Source: Pseudomonadota bacterium | GTDB lineage: Bacteria > Pseudomonadota > Alphaproteobacteria > Rhizobiales > Kaistiaceae | Direction: 5' to 3' | NCBI GenBank assembly: GCA_023391905.1 | Contig: JAEWAD010000368.1 | Span: 1 to 5,887 of the forward strand | Length of the DNA stretch: 5,887 nt | In this document: positions 1 to 4,921 of the stretch, piece after piece | Position numbering within the stretch: position 1 is the stretch's first letter | Layout of the letters: each line of letters starts with the position of its first letter | Notes under the pieces: generated by a model | Database searches by the model: none | What the model was told of the DNA's origin: nothing | What the model saw: the letters and a program-made list of their open reading frames with translations, nothing else | Made by a program: the position numbers and the translations under genes

Positions 1-1089
1 ATCATCACCACGGCGCGCGATGCGGCCGCGTGGGTGGACGAGTTCTCGGCCGCCTGGAAGGCGCAGACGCAATCCAATTTCCAGCTCGTCTTCGTCGACG
101 ACGGATCGAGCGACGGCACGGCCGACCGGGTCGAGACTTGCTGGAGCGGCGATGCCCGGTTGACGCTGGTCCGGGCTCCGGCGGCGGGCCGGGGCGCGGC
201 GCTGAACACGGCGCTTGCTCACGCCGCACACGAGATCTGCATCGTCGCCGATGTCGACGATCTGAGCACGACGGAACGCATCGCGCGCACCTGCGCCGCT
301 TTCCGGGATAATCCGGATGTCGACTATCTGTCGTTCCTCGCCTTCAACGAAGAGAACCTGCTGCGGATCGGTTCGCCGCATTCGCCCTTCATCACCGACA
401 TGGATGTCCGCGCGCTGTTCGGCATGCCGGCTTCCTTCCCGACCTTCGCCTTCCGTCGCGCGCGCTTTCCGCTGCCTTTCGACGAGACGCTTCCGGGCGG
501 CATCGACGGGCGCTGGCTCAAGCGGCATCTGGCCGAGCGCGGCGTGCGCGGCCTGCTGGTTCACGCGCCGCTGGTCTATTATCGCCGTCATGACGGCCAG
601 ATCACGCGTCACCACAATGGCCGCCAGCTGGAGATCCGCCAGGAGATCATCCATTGGAGCTTCGGCCGCGTCCTGGGCGACCTGTCCGACCACGACCGCG
701 ACGTGATCGAGGCGCTGATGAGCGGCAAGGCGCTCGATGCCGCGCGAAATGCCCAGATCGCCGGCTGGGTGGCGATGTTCCTCGCCCGCAATGACGAGTG
801 CGGCGTGTTCGACCGCGTCGCCCTCGGCGCGGCACTGCTCGAGCGGGTCGCGGCGCTGACGAAGGGCGGGCCGATGCCGGCCACTTCCGGCACGGCCGAC
901 AGGCAGGTGCGGGAATTGCGCCGCGCCGCGGAACGGCACATGGCCGCCGGCGAGTACAAGCTGGCCCGCCGGGCGTTGCGTGACGCCATCGGCATCCTCG
1001 ACGCCAAATCGATCTGGCGCCGGCTGCTCTCCGCGCATCGCTACCCGATCGTGCGCTATCTCGCGCGGACGACGCCGTTCAAGGGATAG
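1..1089 (+). CDS. Family 2 (GT-A fold) glycosyltransferase, 5'-truncated by the window edge
   Basis: This is a predicted glycosyltransferase that moves a sugar from a nucleotide-sugar donor to an unidentified acceptor, probably in the cytoplasm. The frame is open from base 1 and gives 362 visible residues. A GTG at 34 could be called as a start, but residues 1-12 (IITTARDAAAWV) already match the first beta strand of the GT2 domain, so the true start lies upstream. Visible motifs are the nucleotide-binding VDDGSSDG (D33, D34), the metal-binding DVDD (D84, D86, D87) and a probable catalytic-region acid in GIDGRW (D169). After about residue 200 the protein becomes helical, a C-terminal extension of about 150 residues without a motif I recognise, ending RTTPFKG and TAG. 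It converges on the minus-strand gene ending at 1101, 11 nt away. Family assignment is firm; donor, acceptor and pathway (polysaccharide or other glycan) cannot be inferred. Confidence 0.88.
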   Translation: MITTARDAAAWVDEFSAAWKAQTQSNFQLVFVDDGSSDGTADRVETCWSGDARLTLVRAPAAGRGAALNTALAHAAHEICIVADVDDLSTTERIARTCAAFRDNPDVDYLSFLAFNEENLLRIGSPHSPFITDMDVRALFGMPASFPTFAFRRARFPLPFDETLPGGIDGRWLKRHLAERGVRGLLVHAPLVYYRRHDGQITRHHNGRQLEIRQEIIHWSFGRVLGDLSDHDRDVIEALMSGKALDAARNAQIAGWVAMFLARNDECGVFDRVALGAALLERVAALTKGGPMPATSGTADRQVRELRRAAERHMAAGEYKLARRALRDAIGILDAKSIWRRLLSAHRYPIVRYLARTTPFKG

Positions 1090-1100
1090 ACGGCCCCGCG

Positions 1101-1574
1101 CTACGACTCGTCGCGTGTGATCGTTCCGGACGGTTCTGGGCGGGCGACGTCGACCCCGTTGGTCTCGCTGCTGGCCGGGTGCGCCGGCTCCGGACTCGCG
1201 GGCTGTTCCACAGGTGGTTTTGCCTGGCGGGCGTCGTCAGGCGCTGGGGGCGGCGCTACGGGATGCTCCGAAGGCGCGCGGGCGTGCTTCGTCTTGGTGC
1301 CCGTGGTCTTGCTGCCCGTGCGGGTCCGGCTTGGCGGCGCGTGCCGCCTGTCGGTCGATTTGCCTGGCTGGGACGGTCGCCGCGCGATGTCGGCGGAGAG
1401 GGCGGGGCCCAGCTCGTCGAACCGGTCGGCGATCCAGTGCATGTGCGACACGACGGTGGCCGGCCCTCCGCTTCGGAGCGGCGTCTCCGAGAGCTCGAGC
1501 AAGTCGGATCGCAGCAGCCCCATAAGCGCTGAGATCTCCTGCAGGCTTTCCTTCAACCCGGTGCGCGCGGCCAT
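1101..1574 (-). CDS. Hypothetical protein: helical N-terminus with disordered Pro/Ala-rich tail; candidate stress-regulon member
   Basis: I do not recognise a family for this 157-residue protein. Residues 1-65 look alpha-helical and folded (LQEISALMGLLRSDLLEL, then HMHWIADRFDELG). Residues 66-100 are basic and rich in Arg, Lys, Ser and Thr. Residues 101-157 are low-complexity Pro/Ala/Glu, probably disordered. There is no signal peptide or membrane segment, so it is probably cytoplasmic. The start is supported by a strong ribosome binding site (GGAGGA, 8 nt before ATG) and by an EcfG-type promoter about 30 nt upstream. Codon third positions are GC-rich, as expected for real genes here. It follows the terminator of the secreted-protein gene, so it should be its own transcript. 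An overlapping plus-strand frame (1117-1755) exists but lacks this support. The gene is probably real; its function is unknown. Confidence 0.72.
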   Translation of the reverse strand: MAARTGLKESLQEISALMGLLRSDLLELSETPLRSGGPATVVSHMHWIADRFDELGPALSADIARRPSQPGKSTDRRHAPPSRTRTGSKTTGTKTKHARAPSEHPVAPPPAPDDARQAKPPVEQPASPEPAHPASSETNGVDVARPEPSGTITRDES

Positions 1575-1582
1575 GCTGGCAA

Positions 1583-1588
1583 TCCTCC
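1583..1588 (-). promoter_or_regulatory. Ribosome binding site GGAGGA for the gene starting at 1574
   Basis: The minus strand reads GGAGGA followed by 8 nt and ATG. It is a near-perfect Shine-Dalgarno sequence and the main reason for preferring this reading frame over the antisense open frame. Confidence 0.75.
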
Positions 1589-1604
1589 GCTGTTTGCCGG
1601 GATC

Positions 1605-1629
1605 AACGCCCGGGCCGCGTCGCCGTTCC
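1605..1629 (-). promoter_or_regulatory. EcfG-type general stress promoter, GGAAC-N16-CGTT, upstream of the Pro-rich protein gene
   Basis: On the minus strand a -35 GGAAC (1629-1625) and a -10 CGTT (1608-1605) are separated by exactly 16 nt. This matches the known consensus for the EcfG family sigma factors of the alphaproteobacterial PhyR-NepR general stress response. The -10 element ends 30 nt before the ATG at 1574, leaving a leader of roughly 20-25 nt that contains the GGAGGA site. The promoter lies beyond the terminator of the preceding gene, in the correct orientation. The sequence match is seen directly; sigma factor use is inferred. Confidence 0.7.
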
Positions 1630-1657
1630 CGACCTGCGTCGCGGACATTGGACAGAA

Positions 1658-1685
1658 CGACGCCCCGCCGGAGGTCGGGGCGTCG
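1658..1685 (-). terminator. Rho-independent-like terminator after the exported two-Cys protein gene
   Basis: A perfect 10-bp inverted repeat (CGACGCCCCG, 1658-1667, with CGGGGCGTCG, 1676-1685) encloses an 8-nt loop. It lies 23 nt beyond the stop at 1709. On the minus strand the stem is followed by TTCTGTCC, a weak T-tract. It separates the exported-protein gene from the downstream stress-type promoter at 1605-1629. The stem is clear; the short T-run makes termination strength uncertain. Confidence 0.65.
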
Positions 1686-1708
1686 CGCGCGGTCACGATG
1701 GCAGATCG

Positions 1709-2011
1709 TTACTGGATCTGGGTGCAGAAGGTCTTCACCGCCGCCGAGTACTTAAGCGGCTCCGCCGTGACGTTCTGGTTGCAGGTGTTGCGTGCGGCCG
1801 TCAGCTGCTCGGGCGTCAGGTTGGTCGCGCCCTGGGTGATGTCGAAGCCGAAGACGTCCTCGTCCTTGATCTGCGACTTCACAGGATCCATGCCGCTCGT
1901 CGCGCCGTTCTGGCCGCCGGTCGTGTTGTTGTCGGTCGACTGGGCCATCACCGGCGAAGCAAACAGCGCCGCGACGGCGGCAACGGCAATTGTATACTTG
2001 ATCGTGTTCAT
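1709..2011 (-). CDS. Small exported (periplasmic) protein with two cysteines, function unknown
   Basis: This is a 100-residue protein with a classical Sec signal peptide: a basic start (MNTIKY), a hydrophobic Ala/Val core at residues 7-18, and a likely cut after VMA at residue 23. The mature part begins with a Ser/Thr/Asn/Gly linker (24-40). A compact region follows, with FGFDITQGATNLTPEQL at about 54-70 and two cysteines, C77 and C96, spaced to form one disulfide in the periplasm. I do not recognise a named family. The start is secured by GGAGGAA just before ATG. Upstream are an EcfG-type promoter and a leader of about 90 nt with hairpin potential; downstream is a terminator, so it looks monocistronic. 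A role in envelope stress is plausible from the promoter but is only inference. Confidence 0.85.
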   Translation of the reverse strand: MNTIKYTIAVAAVAALFASPVMAQSTDNNTTGGQNGATSGMDPVKSQIKDEDVFGFDITQGATNLTPEQLTAARNTCNQNVTAEPLKYSAAVKTFCTQIQ

Positions 2012-2015
2012 GGCG

Positions 2016-2022
2016 TTCCTCC
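2016..2022 (-). promoter_or_regulatory. Ribosome binding site GGAGGAA for the exported small protein
   Basis: The minus strand reads GGAGGAA, then 4 nt, then the ATG at 2011. It is the strongest Shine-Dalgarno sequence in the window and fixes the start. It lies next to a segment (2025-2031) that can pair with upstream leader sequence. Confidence 0.8.
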
Positions 2023-2032
2023 ATTGATGATT

Positions 2033-2069
2033 GCCGACGGGCTGCGTTCAGCAGCATCATCATGTCGGC
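2033..2069 (-). promoter_or_regulatory. Hairpin in the 5' leader of the exported small protein gene
   Basis: The minus-strand leader contains a two-tier stem. The outer GCCGAC/GTCGGC (2069-2064 with 2038-2033) is 6 bp, and the inner GCTGC/GCAGC (2055-2051 with 2045-2041) is 5 bp around the loop TGAAC. They are separated by an asymmetric internal loop. The looped-out TGATGAT (2062-2056) is exactly complementary to ATCATCA (2031-2025) immediately upstream of the ribosome binding site, so an alternative fold exists. The pairing is seen in the sequence; a regulatory role is conjecture. Confidence 0.4.
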
Positions 2070-2106
2070 TCTTCGATCAGGGTCTCTACCTAATCGTCAA
2101 TGAACG

Positions 2107-2131
2107 AACGGTGGACTGTCGGGATGGTTCC
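2107..2131 (-). promoter_or_regulatory. EcfG-type general stress promoter, GGAAC-N16-CGTT, upstream of the exported small protein gene
   Basis: On the minus strand GGAAC (2131-2127) and CGTT (2110-2107) are 16 nt apart, the same spacing as the promoter at 1605-1629. A second CGTT follows 4 nt later but at a non-consensus distance. Transcription would start near 2100, giving a leader of about 90 nt before the ATG at 2011. It lies in the gap after the 65-residue protein gene (stop at 2175). The match to the PhyR/EcfG regulon consensus is direct; activity is inferred. Confidence 0.7.
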
Positions 2132-2174
2132 CGATGGCCGTGAACTTCCTTGCTTCCTACGCGCGTCGCCTGGT

Positions 2175-2372
2175 TCAATCGTGGTCGTGCCCGACCTCCT
2201 GAAGGCGGCCGCGCACGAAGCCGAAGGAGATGCGCGCCGTGCGGGCGTCGATCGCCAGCAGCAGCGTCTCGATCACCGCGCGGGCGTCGCCCTGATGCGC
2301 CGCGACGAGGCTCTCGACCCGCGCTTCCAGCGCCTGTTCGGGACTGTCGATCCGTTTCGCCGCTTCCGCCAT
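2175..2372 (-). CDS. Small hypothetical protein, 65 residues, helical and soluble
   Basis: The product starts MAEAAKRID and ends VGHDHD. It is predicted to be almost wholly alpha-helical (residues 8-43, then 46-60), charged and soluble, with no signal peptide, membrane segment or cysteine. I recognise no family and assign no function. A GTG at 2390 would add six residues, but the ATG at 2372 is preferred because AGGAG sits 8 nt before it, and that site would lie inside the longer form. A sigma70-like promoter (2401-2428) gives a leader of about 20 nt. The transaldolase terminator lies further upstream, so it is probably its own transcript. No clear terminator follows it before the stress promoter at 2107-2131. 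Confidence 0.68.
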   Translation of the reverse strand: MAEAAKRIDSPEQALEARVESLVAAHQGDARAVIETLLLAIDARTARISFGFVRGRLQEVGHDHD

Positions 2373-2380
2373 CACACATA

Positions 2381-2385
2381 CTCCT
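2381..2385 (-). promoter_or_regulatory. Ribosome binding site AGGAG deciding the ATG start at 2372
   Basis: AGGAG on the minus strand, 8 nt before ATG. It falls inside the longer GTG-initiated alternative frame, so it argues for the shorter 65-residue protein. Confidence 0.65.
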
Positions 2386-2400
2386 GTCACTGATGTTCCT

Positions 2401-2428
2401 ATTTTGTTCTCATCGGCGTCAGAGTCAA
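2401..2428 (-). promoter_or_regulatory. Sigma70-like promoter for the 65-residue protein gene
   Basis: The minus strand has TTGACT (2428-2423, 5 of 6 matches to TTGACA), a 16-nt spacer and CAAAAT (2406-2401, 4 of 6 matches to TATAAT). It stands in the most A/T-rich patch of the gap between the transaldolase terminator and the 65-residue gene. Transcription would start about 22 nt before the ATG. The spacer is 1 nt short of optimal, so confidence is moderate. Confidence 0.45.
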
Positions 2429-2478
2429 TCCGGCTGAACCGGCTGTCCAGAACCGCGTGCAGCAGCGGGATGCAAAAC

Positions 2479-2497
2479 GGCCCGCCGGAGGCGGGCC
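2479..2497 (-). terminator. Rho-independent terminator after the transaldolase gene
   Basis: A perfect GC-rich inverted repeat (GGCCCGCC, 2479-2486, with GGCGGGCC, 2490-2497) encloses a 3-nt gap, or 7 bp around a 5-nt loop. On the minus strand it is followed by GTTTTGC. It lies 19 nt beyond the transaldolase stop. It is the most convincing terminator in the window. Confidence 0.75.
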
Positions 2498-2516
2498 ATG
2501 ATGGCGGTGTGGACGT

Positions 2517-3194
2517 TCAGGCTTCGGCGGCCTTCTCGAAGACTTCGGCCGCGGCCTCGGTCAGCGGTTCGGCGAACAGTGCGGCAGCGATCTTGGGCGA
2601 GAAGGTGAAGGTGTCGATGCCGAGACGGCCGAGCTGGACGAGATCGTCGGCGGCGCGCAGGCTGGCGACGAGGATCCGCATCGGGCTGCCCGTGCCGCGC
2701 ACGATCTCCTGCATGGCGGCAATCTCGGCAAAGCCGTCGCGGCCCGCATTGTTCATGCGGCCGAGATAGGGCGCGGCATAGTCGGCGCCGATCGCTGCGG
2801 CGCTGAACGCCTGATGGGCGGTGTAGACGGCCGTCATGGTGATGCGGATGCCTTCAGCCTTGAGCGTCGCGGCGGCGAGCGCGCCGTCGCGCGTGATCGG
2901 CACCTTGACCACGATGCGCGGATCCAGCGCGGCAATCAGGCGGCCGTTGATGGTCAGCGCCTCGGCGGTGCGGCCCCAGGTCTGCGCCTGGAATTCCTGC
3001 ATGCCCGAGGCGAAGGCGAGCATGGAGAGCCCCTTCAGCTCGGCCAGCGTGTTCGGGATCCCTGAATTGGCGAGGATGGTTGGGTTGGTGGTGATGCCGT
3101 GGAACAGCCCGGTCGGTAGCCATTCGTCCCAGGCGGCGCGATCGGCGCTGTCGAGAAAGAGGCGCGGGCGCTTCATCGGGGTCTGTTCGGTCAT
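2517..3194 (-). CDS. Fructose-6-phosphate aldolase-type transaldolase family protein
   Basis: This is a 225-residue class I aldolase of the small transaldolase/FSA (TalC) family, a cytoplasmic TIM barrel that makes or breaks a C-C bond between a dihydroxyacetone-like donor and an aldehyde such as glyceraldehyde 3-phosphate. Visible motifs are LDSAD (D15), GITTNPTI (N37), FQAQTWG (Q71), VVKVP with Schiff-base lysine K97, ITMTAVY (T121) and APYLGR (Y143). These align with E. coli FSA D6, N28, Q59, K85, T109 and Y131. The tyrosine at 143 is typical of fructose-6-phosphate aldolases; true transaldolases usually have phenylalanine there. Length fits the family (about 215-220). I chose ATG 3194; GTG 3197 directly before it and ATG 3176 are alternatives. 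AGCAGG lies 5 nt before ATG 3194. It follows ssuB after about 69 nt on the same strand and ends at a strong terminator. Exact substrate is not determined. Confidence 0.9.
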   Translation of the reverse strand: MTEQTPMKRPRLFLDSADRAAWDEWLPTGLFHGITTNPTILANSGIPNTLAELKGLSMLAFASGMQEFQAQTWGRTAEALTINGRLIAALDPRIVVKVPITRDGALAAATLKAEGIRITMTAVYTAHQAFSAAAIGADYAAPYLGRMNNAGRDGFAEIAAMQEIVRGTGSPMRILVASLRAADDLVQLGRLGIDTFTFSPKIAAALFAEPLTEAAAEVFEKAAEA

Positions 3195-3195
3195 C

Positions 3196-3229
3196 ACTGC
3201 CTGCTGGTCGTCTTCAAGGAAGAGGCAGT
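3196..3229 (-). repeat. Inverted repeat overlapping the transaldolase ribosome binding site
   Basis: A 7-bp inverted repeat (ACTGCCT at 3196-3202 and AGGCAGT at 3223-3229 on the plus strand) spans the leader just before the transaldolase start. In the mRNA the 3' arm covers the AGGCAG element of the weak ribosome binding site. It could mask initiation, or it may be chance. Confidence 0.3.
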
Positions 3230-3254
3230 TTAGCAGTGTCGACCACGCCTGGAA

Positions 3255-3275
3255 GCATCGATGTCAGATCGATGC
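3255..3275 (-). terminator. Hairpin enclosing the ssuB stop codon; possible weak terminator or attenuator
   Basis: A perfect 8-bp inverted repeat (GCATCGAT, 3255-3262, and ATCGATGC, 3268-3275) has a 5-nt loop that holds the ssuB stop codon (TGA, 3266-3264). On the minus strand it is followed only by TTCC, so it lacks a proper T-tract. It may limit read-through from the sulfonate operon into the aldolase gene or protect the 3' end of ssu mRNA. Its function is inferred. Confidence 0.4.
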
Positions 3276-4118
3276 GCCGCCTTCCACGCCGAAGAGGCGG
3301 TCGAGGACGCGCTGCTCGAGCGCCGCGAAGGCCGGCGAACCGCGCCGCCGCGGCCGGGGCAGCGGCACGTCGATGTCGAGCGCGATGCGGCCGTCCTCGA
3401 TTAGCAGGATCCGGTCGGCGAGGGTGATGGCCTCCGAGACGTCGTGGGTGACGAGCAGCGCGGTGAAGCGCTGCTGCTGCCAGACGCGGTCGACGAGGCC
3501 CTGCATGGCGATGCGCGTGAGGGCGTCGAGCGCGCCGAGCGGTTCGTCGAGCGCCAGCAGGCGCGGCCGGCTGACGAGGGCGCGAGCGAGCGCCACGCGC
3601 TGCTTCTGGCCACCGGAGAGAATCGACGGCCAGGCGTCGCCGCGACCGTCGAGCGCGACTTCGGCGAGTGCCTTGCGGGCCCCCTCGCGGCGCTCCGCCC
3701 TGCTTCCGGTCCGGCCGAGACCGATCGCGACATTGTCGAGGACGGTGGCCCAGGGCAGCAGGCGCGGTTCCTGGAAGATGAAGCGGGCCGACGTTTCGGC
3801 GTCCGGCCCGGCGCGGCGGATGATGCCTGAAGTCGGCGTCTCCAGCCCCATGATCAGCCGGAGCAGCGTGCTCTTGCCGCAGCCGCTCTTGCCGACGATG
3901 GCGACCGACTGGCCGGCCGGGATGTCGAGGTCGATGCCGCGGATGACCGGCTCGCCGTCGAACGCCTTGACCAAGCCCCGGATGGCGAGGCCGAGGCCGC
4001 GCGTCGTCCGCGACGCCGCCTCGTCGGTGACCTCGAACGGAACCGGGCGCGCGGCGGGCAGGTCGCGCGGGACCGATCGCCGGGCCGTCTCGATCATCGT
4101 CATCGTGTCGGAGAACAT
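3264..4118 (-). CDS. ssuB: Aliphatic sulfonate ABC transporter ATP-binding protein SsuB
   Basis: This 284-residue ATPase powers sulfonate import through SsuC at the inner face of the cytoplasmic membrane. All nucleotide-binding motifs are intact: Walker A GKSGCGKST (76-84), Q-loop FQEPRLLPW (Q116), signature LSGGQ (167-171), Walker B LLALDE (187-192), D-loop GALD (195-198) and H-loop H225. The stretch ETPTSG after Walker A, FQEPRLLPW, and the tail LPRPRRRGS (253-261) are specific to SsuB-type rather than general nitrate/taurine ATPases. The start at 4118 has AAGGAG 5 nt upstream; a longer open frame reaching 4340 overlaps ssuC and is not used. With this start the protein has about 40 residues before the ABC domain, roughly 25-30 more than E. 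coli SsuB. It lies 17 nt after ssuC, so co-transcription is very likely. Confidence 0.93.
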   Translation of the reverse strand: MFSDTMTMIETARRSVPRDLPAARPVPFEVTDEAASRTTRGLGLAIRGLVKAFDGEPVIRGIDLDIPAGQSVAIVGKSGCGKSTLLRLIMGLETPTSGIIRRAGPDAETSARFIFQEPRLLPWATVLDNVAIGLGRTGSRAERREGARKALAEVALDGRGDAWPSILSGGQKQRVALARALVSRPRLLALDEPLGALDALTRIAMQGLVDRVWQQQRFTALLVTHDVSEAITLADRILLIEDGRIALDIDVPLPRPRRRGSPAFAALEQRVLDRLFGVEGGASI

Positions 4119-4123
4119 CGGGA

Positions 4124-4129
4124 CTCCTT
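4124..4129 (-). promoter_or_regulatory. Ribosome binding site AAGGAG deciding the ssuB start
   Basis: AAGGAG on the minus strand, 5 nt before the ATG at 4118, within the 17-nt ssuC-ssuB gap. It argues against the longer frame that overlaps ssuC and for keeping the N-terminal extension of SsuB. Confidence 0.75.
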
Positions 4130-4135
4130 GTTGGC

Positions 4136-4921
4136 TCAGACGTTCTCGAACGCCGGGTTCCAGGAGAGCGTCCGCCGCTCGAGAACGCGCGCGATGGTGT
4201 CGGCCAGCTTGCCGAGCAGCGCGTAGATCAGGATCGACAGCACGACGACGTCGGTCATCATGAATTCGCGCGCCTGCATCGCCATGTGGCCGATGCCGGA
4301 GGAGGCGGCGATCGTCTCGGCGACGATCAGCGTCAGCCACATGATGCCGAGGCCGAAGCGGACGCCTACGAAGATCGAGGGCAGGGCGCCGGGCAGGATG
4401 ACCTTGGTGAAGAGTTCGCGCCCGTTCATGCCGTAGGTACGGCCCATCTCGACCAGCTGCGGATCGACGGAGCGGATGCCGGCGAGCGTGTTGATGTAGA
4501 TCGGGAAGAACACACCGAGCGCCACCAGGAAAAGCTTTGCCGACTCATCGATGCCGAACCAGAGGATGACGAGCGGGATCAGCGCCAGGTGCGGCACGTT
4601 GCGGACCATCTGCAGCGTGGTGTCGGTCAGCGCCTCGGAGAAGCGTGACAGGCCATTGGCTAGCCCGAAGGCGAAGCCGACCGTGCCGCCGATCAGGAAG
4701 CCGATGCTGGCGCGCCAGAAACTGATGGCGATGTTTTCGAGAAGCTCGCCCGAACGGACGACGCGCCCGAGCGCGGCGGCGACCGCCGTCGGCGCCGGCA
4801 GCACGCTTGGCGGGATGAAGCCGATGCGGGCCAGCAGTTCCCAGACGACGAGGACGGCGGCCGGCAGGATCCAGCCGATCAGCGCGCGGGTCACCCGGAT
4901 TGGGGTCGGGGCGGCCGTCAC
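4136..4921 (-). CDS. ssuC: Aliphatic sulfonate ABC transporter permease SsuC
   Basis: This 261-residue inner-membrane permease of the BPD/SsuC-TauC type forms the pore for alkanesulfonate uptake, probably as a homodimer with SsuB. About six hydrophobic segments are visible at roughly 13-33, 70-91, 109-122, 129-147, 184-204 and 224-244. The cytoplasmic EAA loop that docks on the ATPase is at 157-181, with E158, G164 and ILP (175-177). Other family stretches are IPPSVLPAP (36-44) and NVPHLALIPL. The start is GTG 4921, which overlaps the ssuD stop by 4 nt (GTGA). I see no strong ribosome binding site, so translation is probably coupled to ssuD. Length is normal for the family. TauC is the main alternative, but linkage to ssuD and an SsuB-type ATPase supports SsuC. 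Confidence 0.92.
   Translation of the reverse strand: MTAAPTPIRVTRALIGWILPAAVLVVWELLARIGFIPPSVLPAPTAVAAALGRVVRSGELLENIAISFWRASIGFLIGGTVGFAFGLANGLSRFSEALTDTTLQMVRNVPHLALIPLVILWFGIDESAKLFLVALGVFFPIYINTLAGIRSVDPQLVEMGRTYGMNGRELFTKVILPGALPSIFVGVRFGLGIMWLTLIVAETIAASSGIGHMAMQAREFMMTDVVVLSILIYALLGKLADTIARVLERRTLSWNPAFENV

Noticed and set aside
34..36. GTG at 34 as the start of the glycosyltransferase
   Set aside because: The codons before it already encode the first strand of the GT2 domain and the frame is open to base 1, so the gene begins outside the window.
1117..1755. Plus-strand open frame (212 codons) antisense to the Pro-rich protein gene
   Set aside because: It spans the terminator, the stress promoter and the end of the exported-protein gene, and its composition is typical of a shadow frame. 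The minus-strand gene has a strong ribosome binding site and promoter.
1698..2027. Plus-strand open frame (109 codons) with hydrophobic stretches
   Set aside because: It is the mirror of the exported small protein. The hydrophobic runs come from complementing Ala/Val and Asp/Asn codons, and the minus strand has a signal peptide, ribosome binding site and terminator.
1752..2063. Minus-strand frame beginning with three ATG codons in the leader of the exported protein gene
   Set aside because: It has no ribosome binding site, reads Arg-rich out of frame through the signal-peptide gene, and shows no folded-protein pattern. A short upstream-initiation effect cannot be fully excluded.
2086..2379. 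Minus-strand frame (97 codons) overlapping the 65-residue gene
   Set aside because: It is Gly/Arg-rich low complexity and starts inside the well-placed 65-residue gene in another frame.
3195..3263. Separate sigma70 promoter for the transaldolase (TAAACT with CTTCCA 17 nt upstream)
   Set aside because: Only 3 of 6 and 4 of 6 matches to consensus; too weak to annotate.
2836..4263. Long plus-strand open frame (475 codons) antisense to ssuB and the transaldolase
   Set aside because: It is rich in Arg, Ser and Ala with no domain signal, as expected for the mirror frame of GC-rich genes. The minus-strand proteins have unmistakable motifs over the whole stretch.
4119..4340. Extension of ssuB upstream to 4340
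   Set aside because: It would overlap ssuC by about 200 nt in another frame and gives Arg/Asp-rich shadow sequence. AAGGAG supports the start at 4118.
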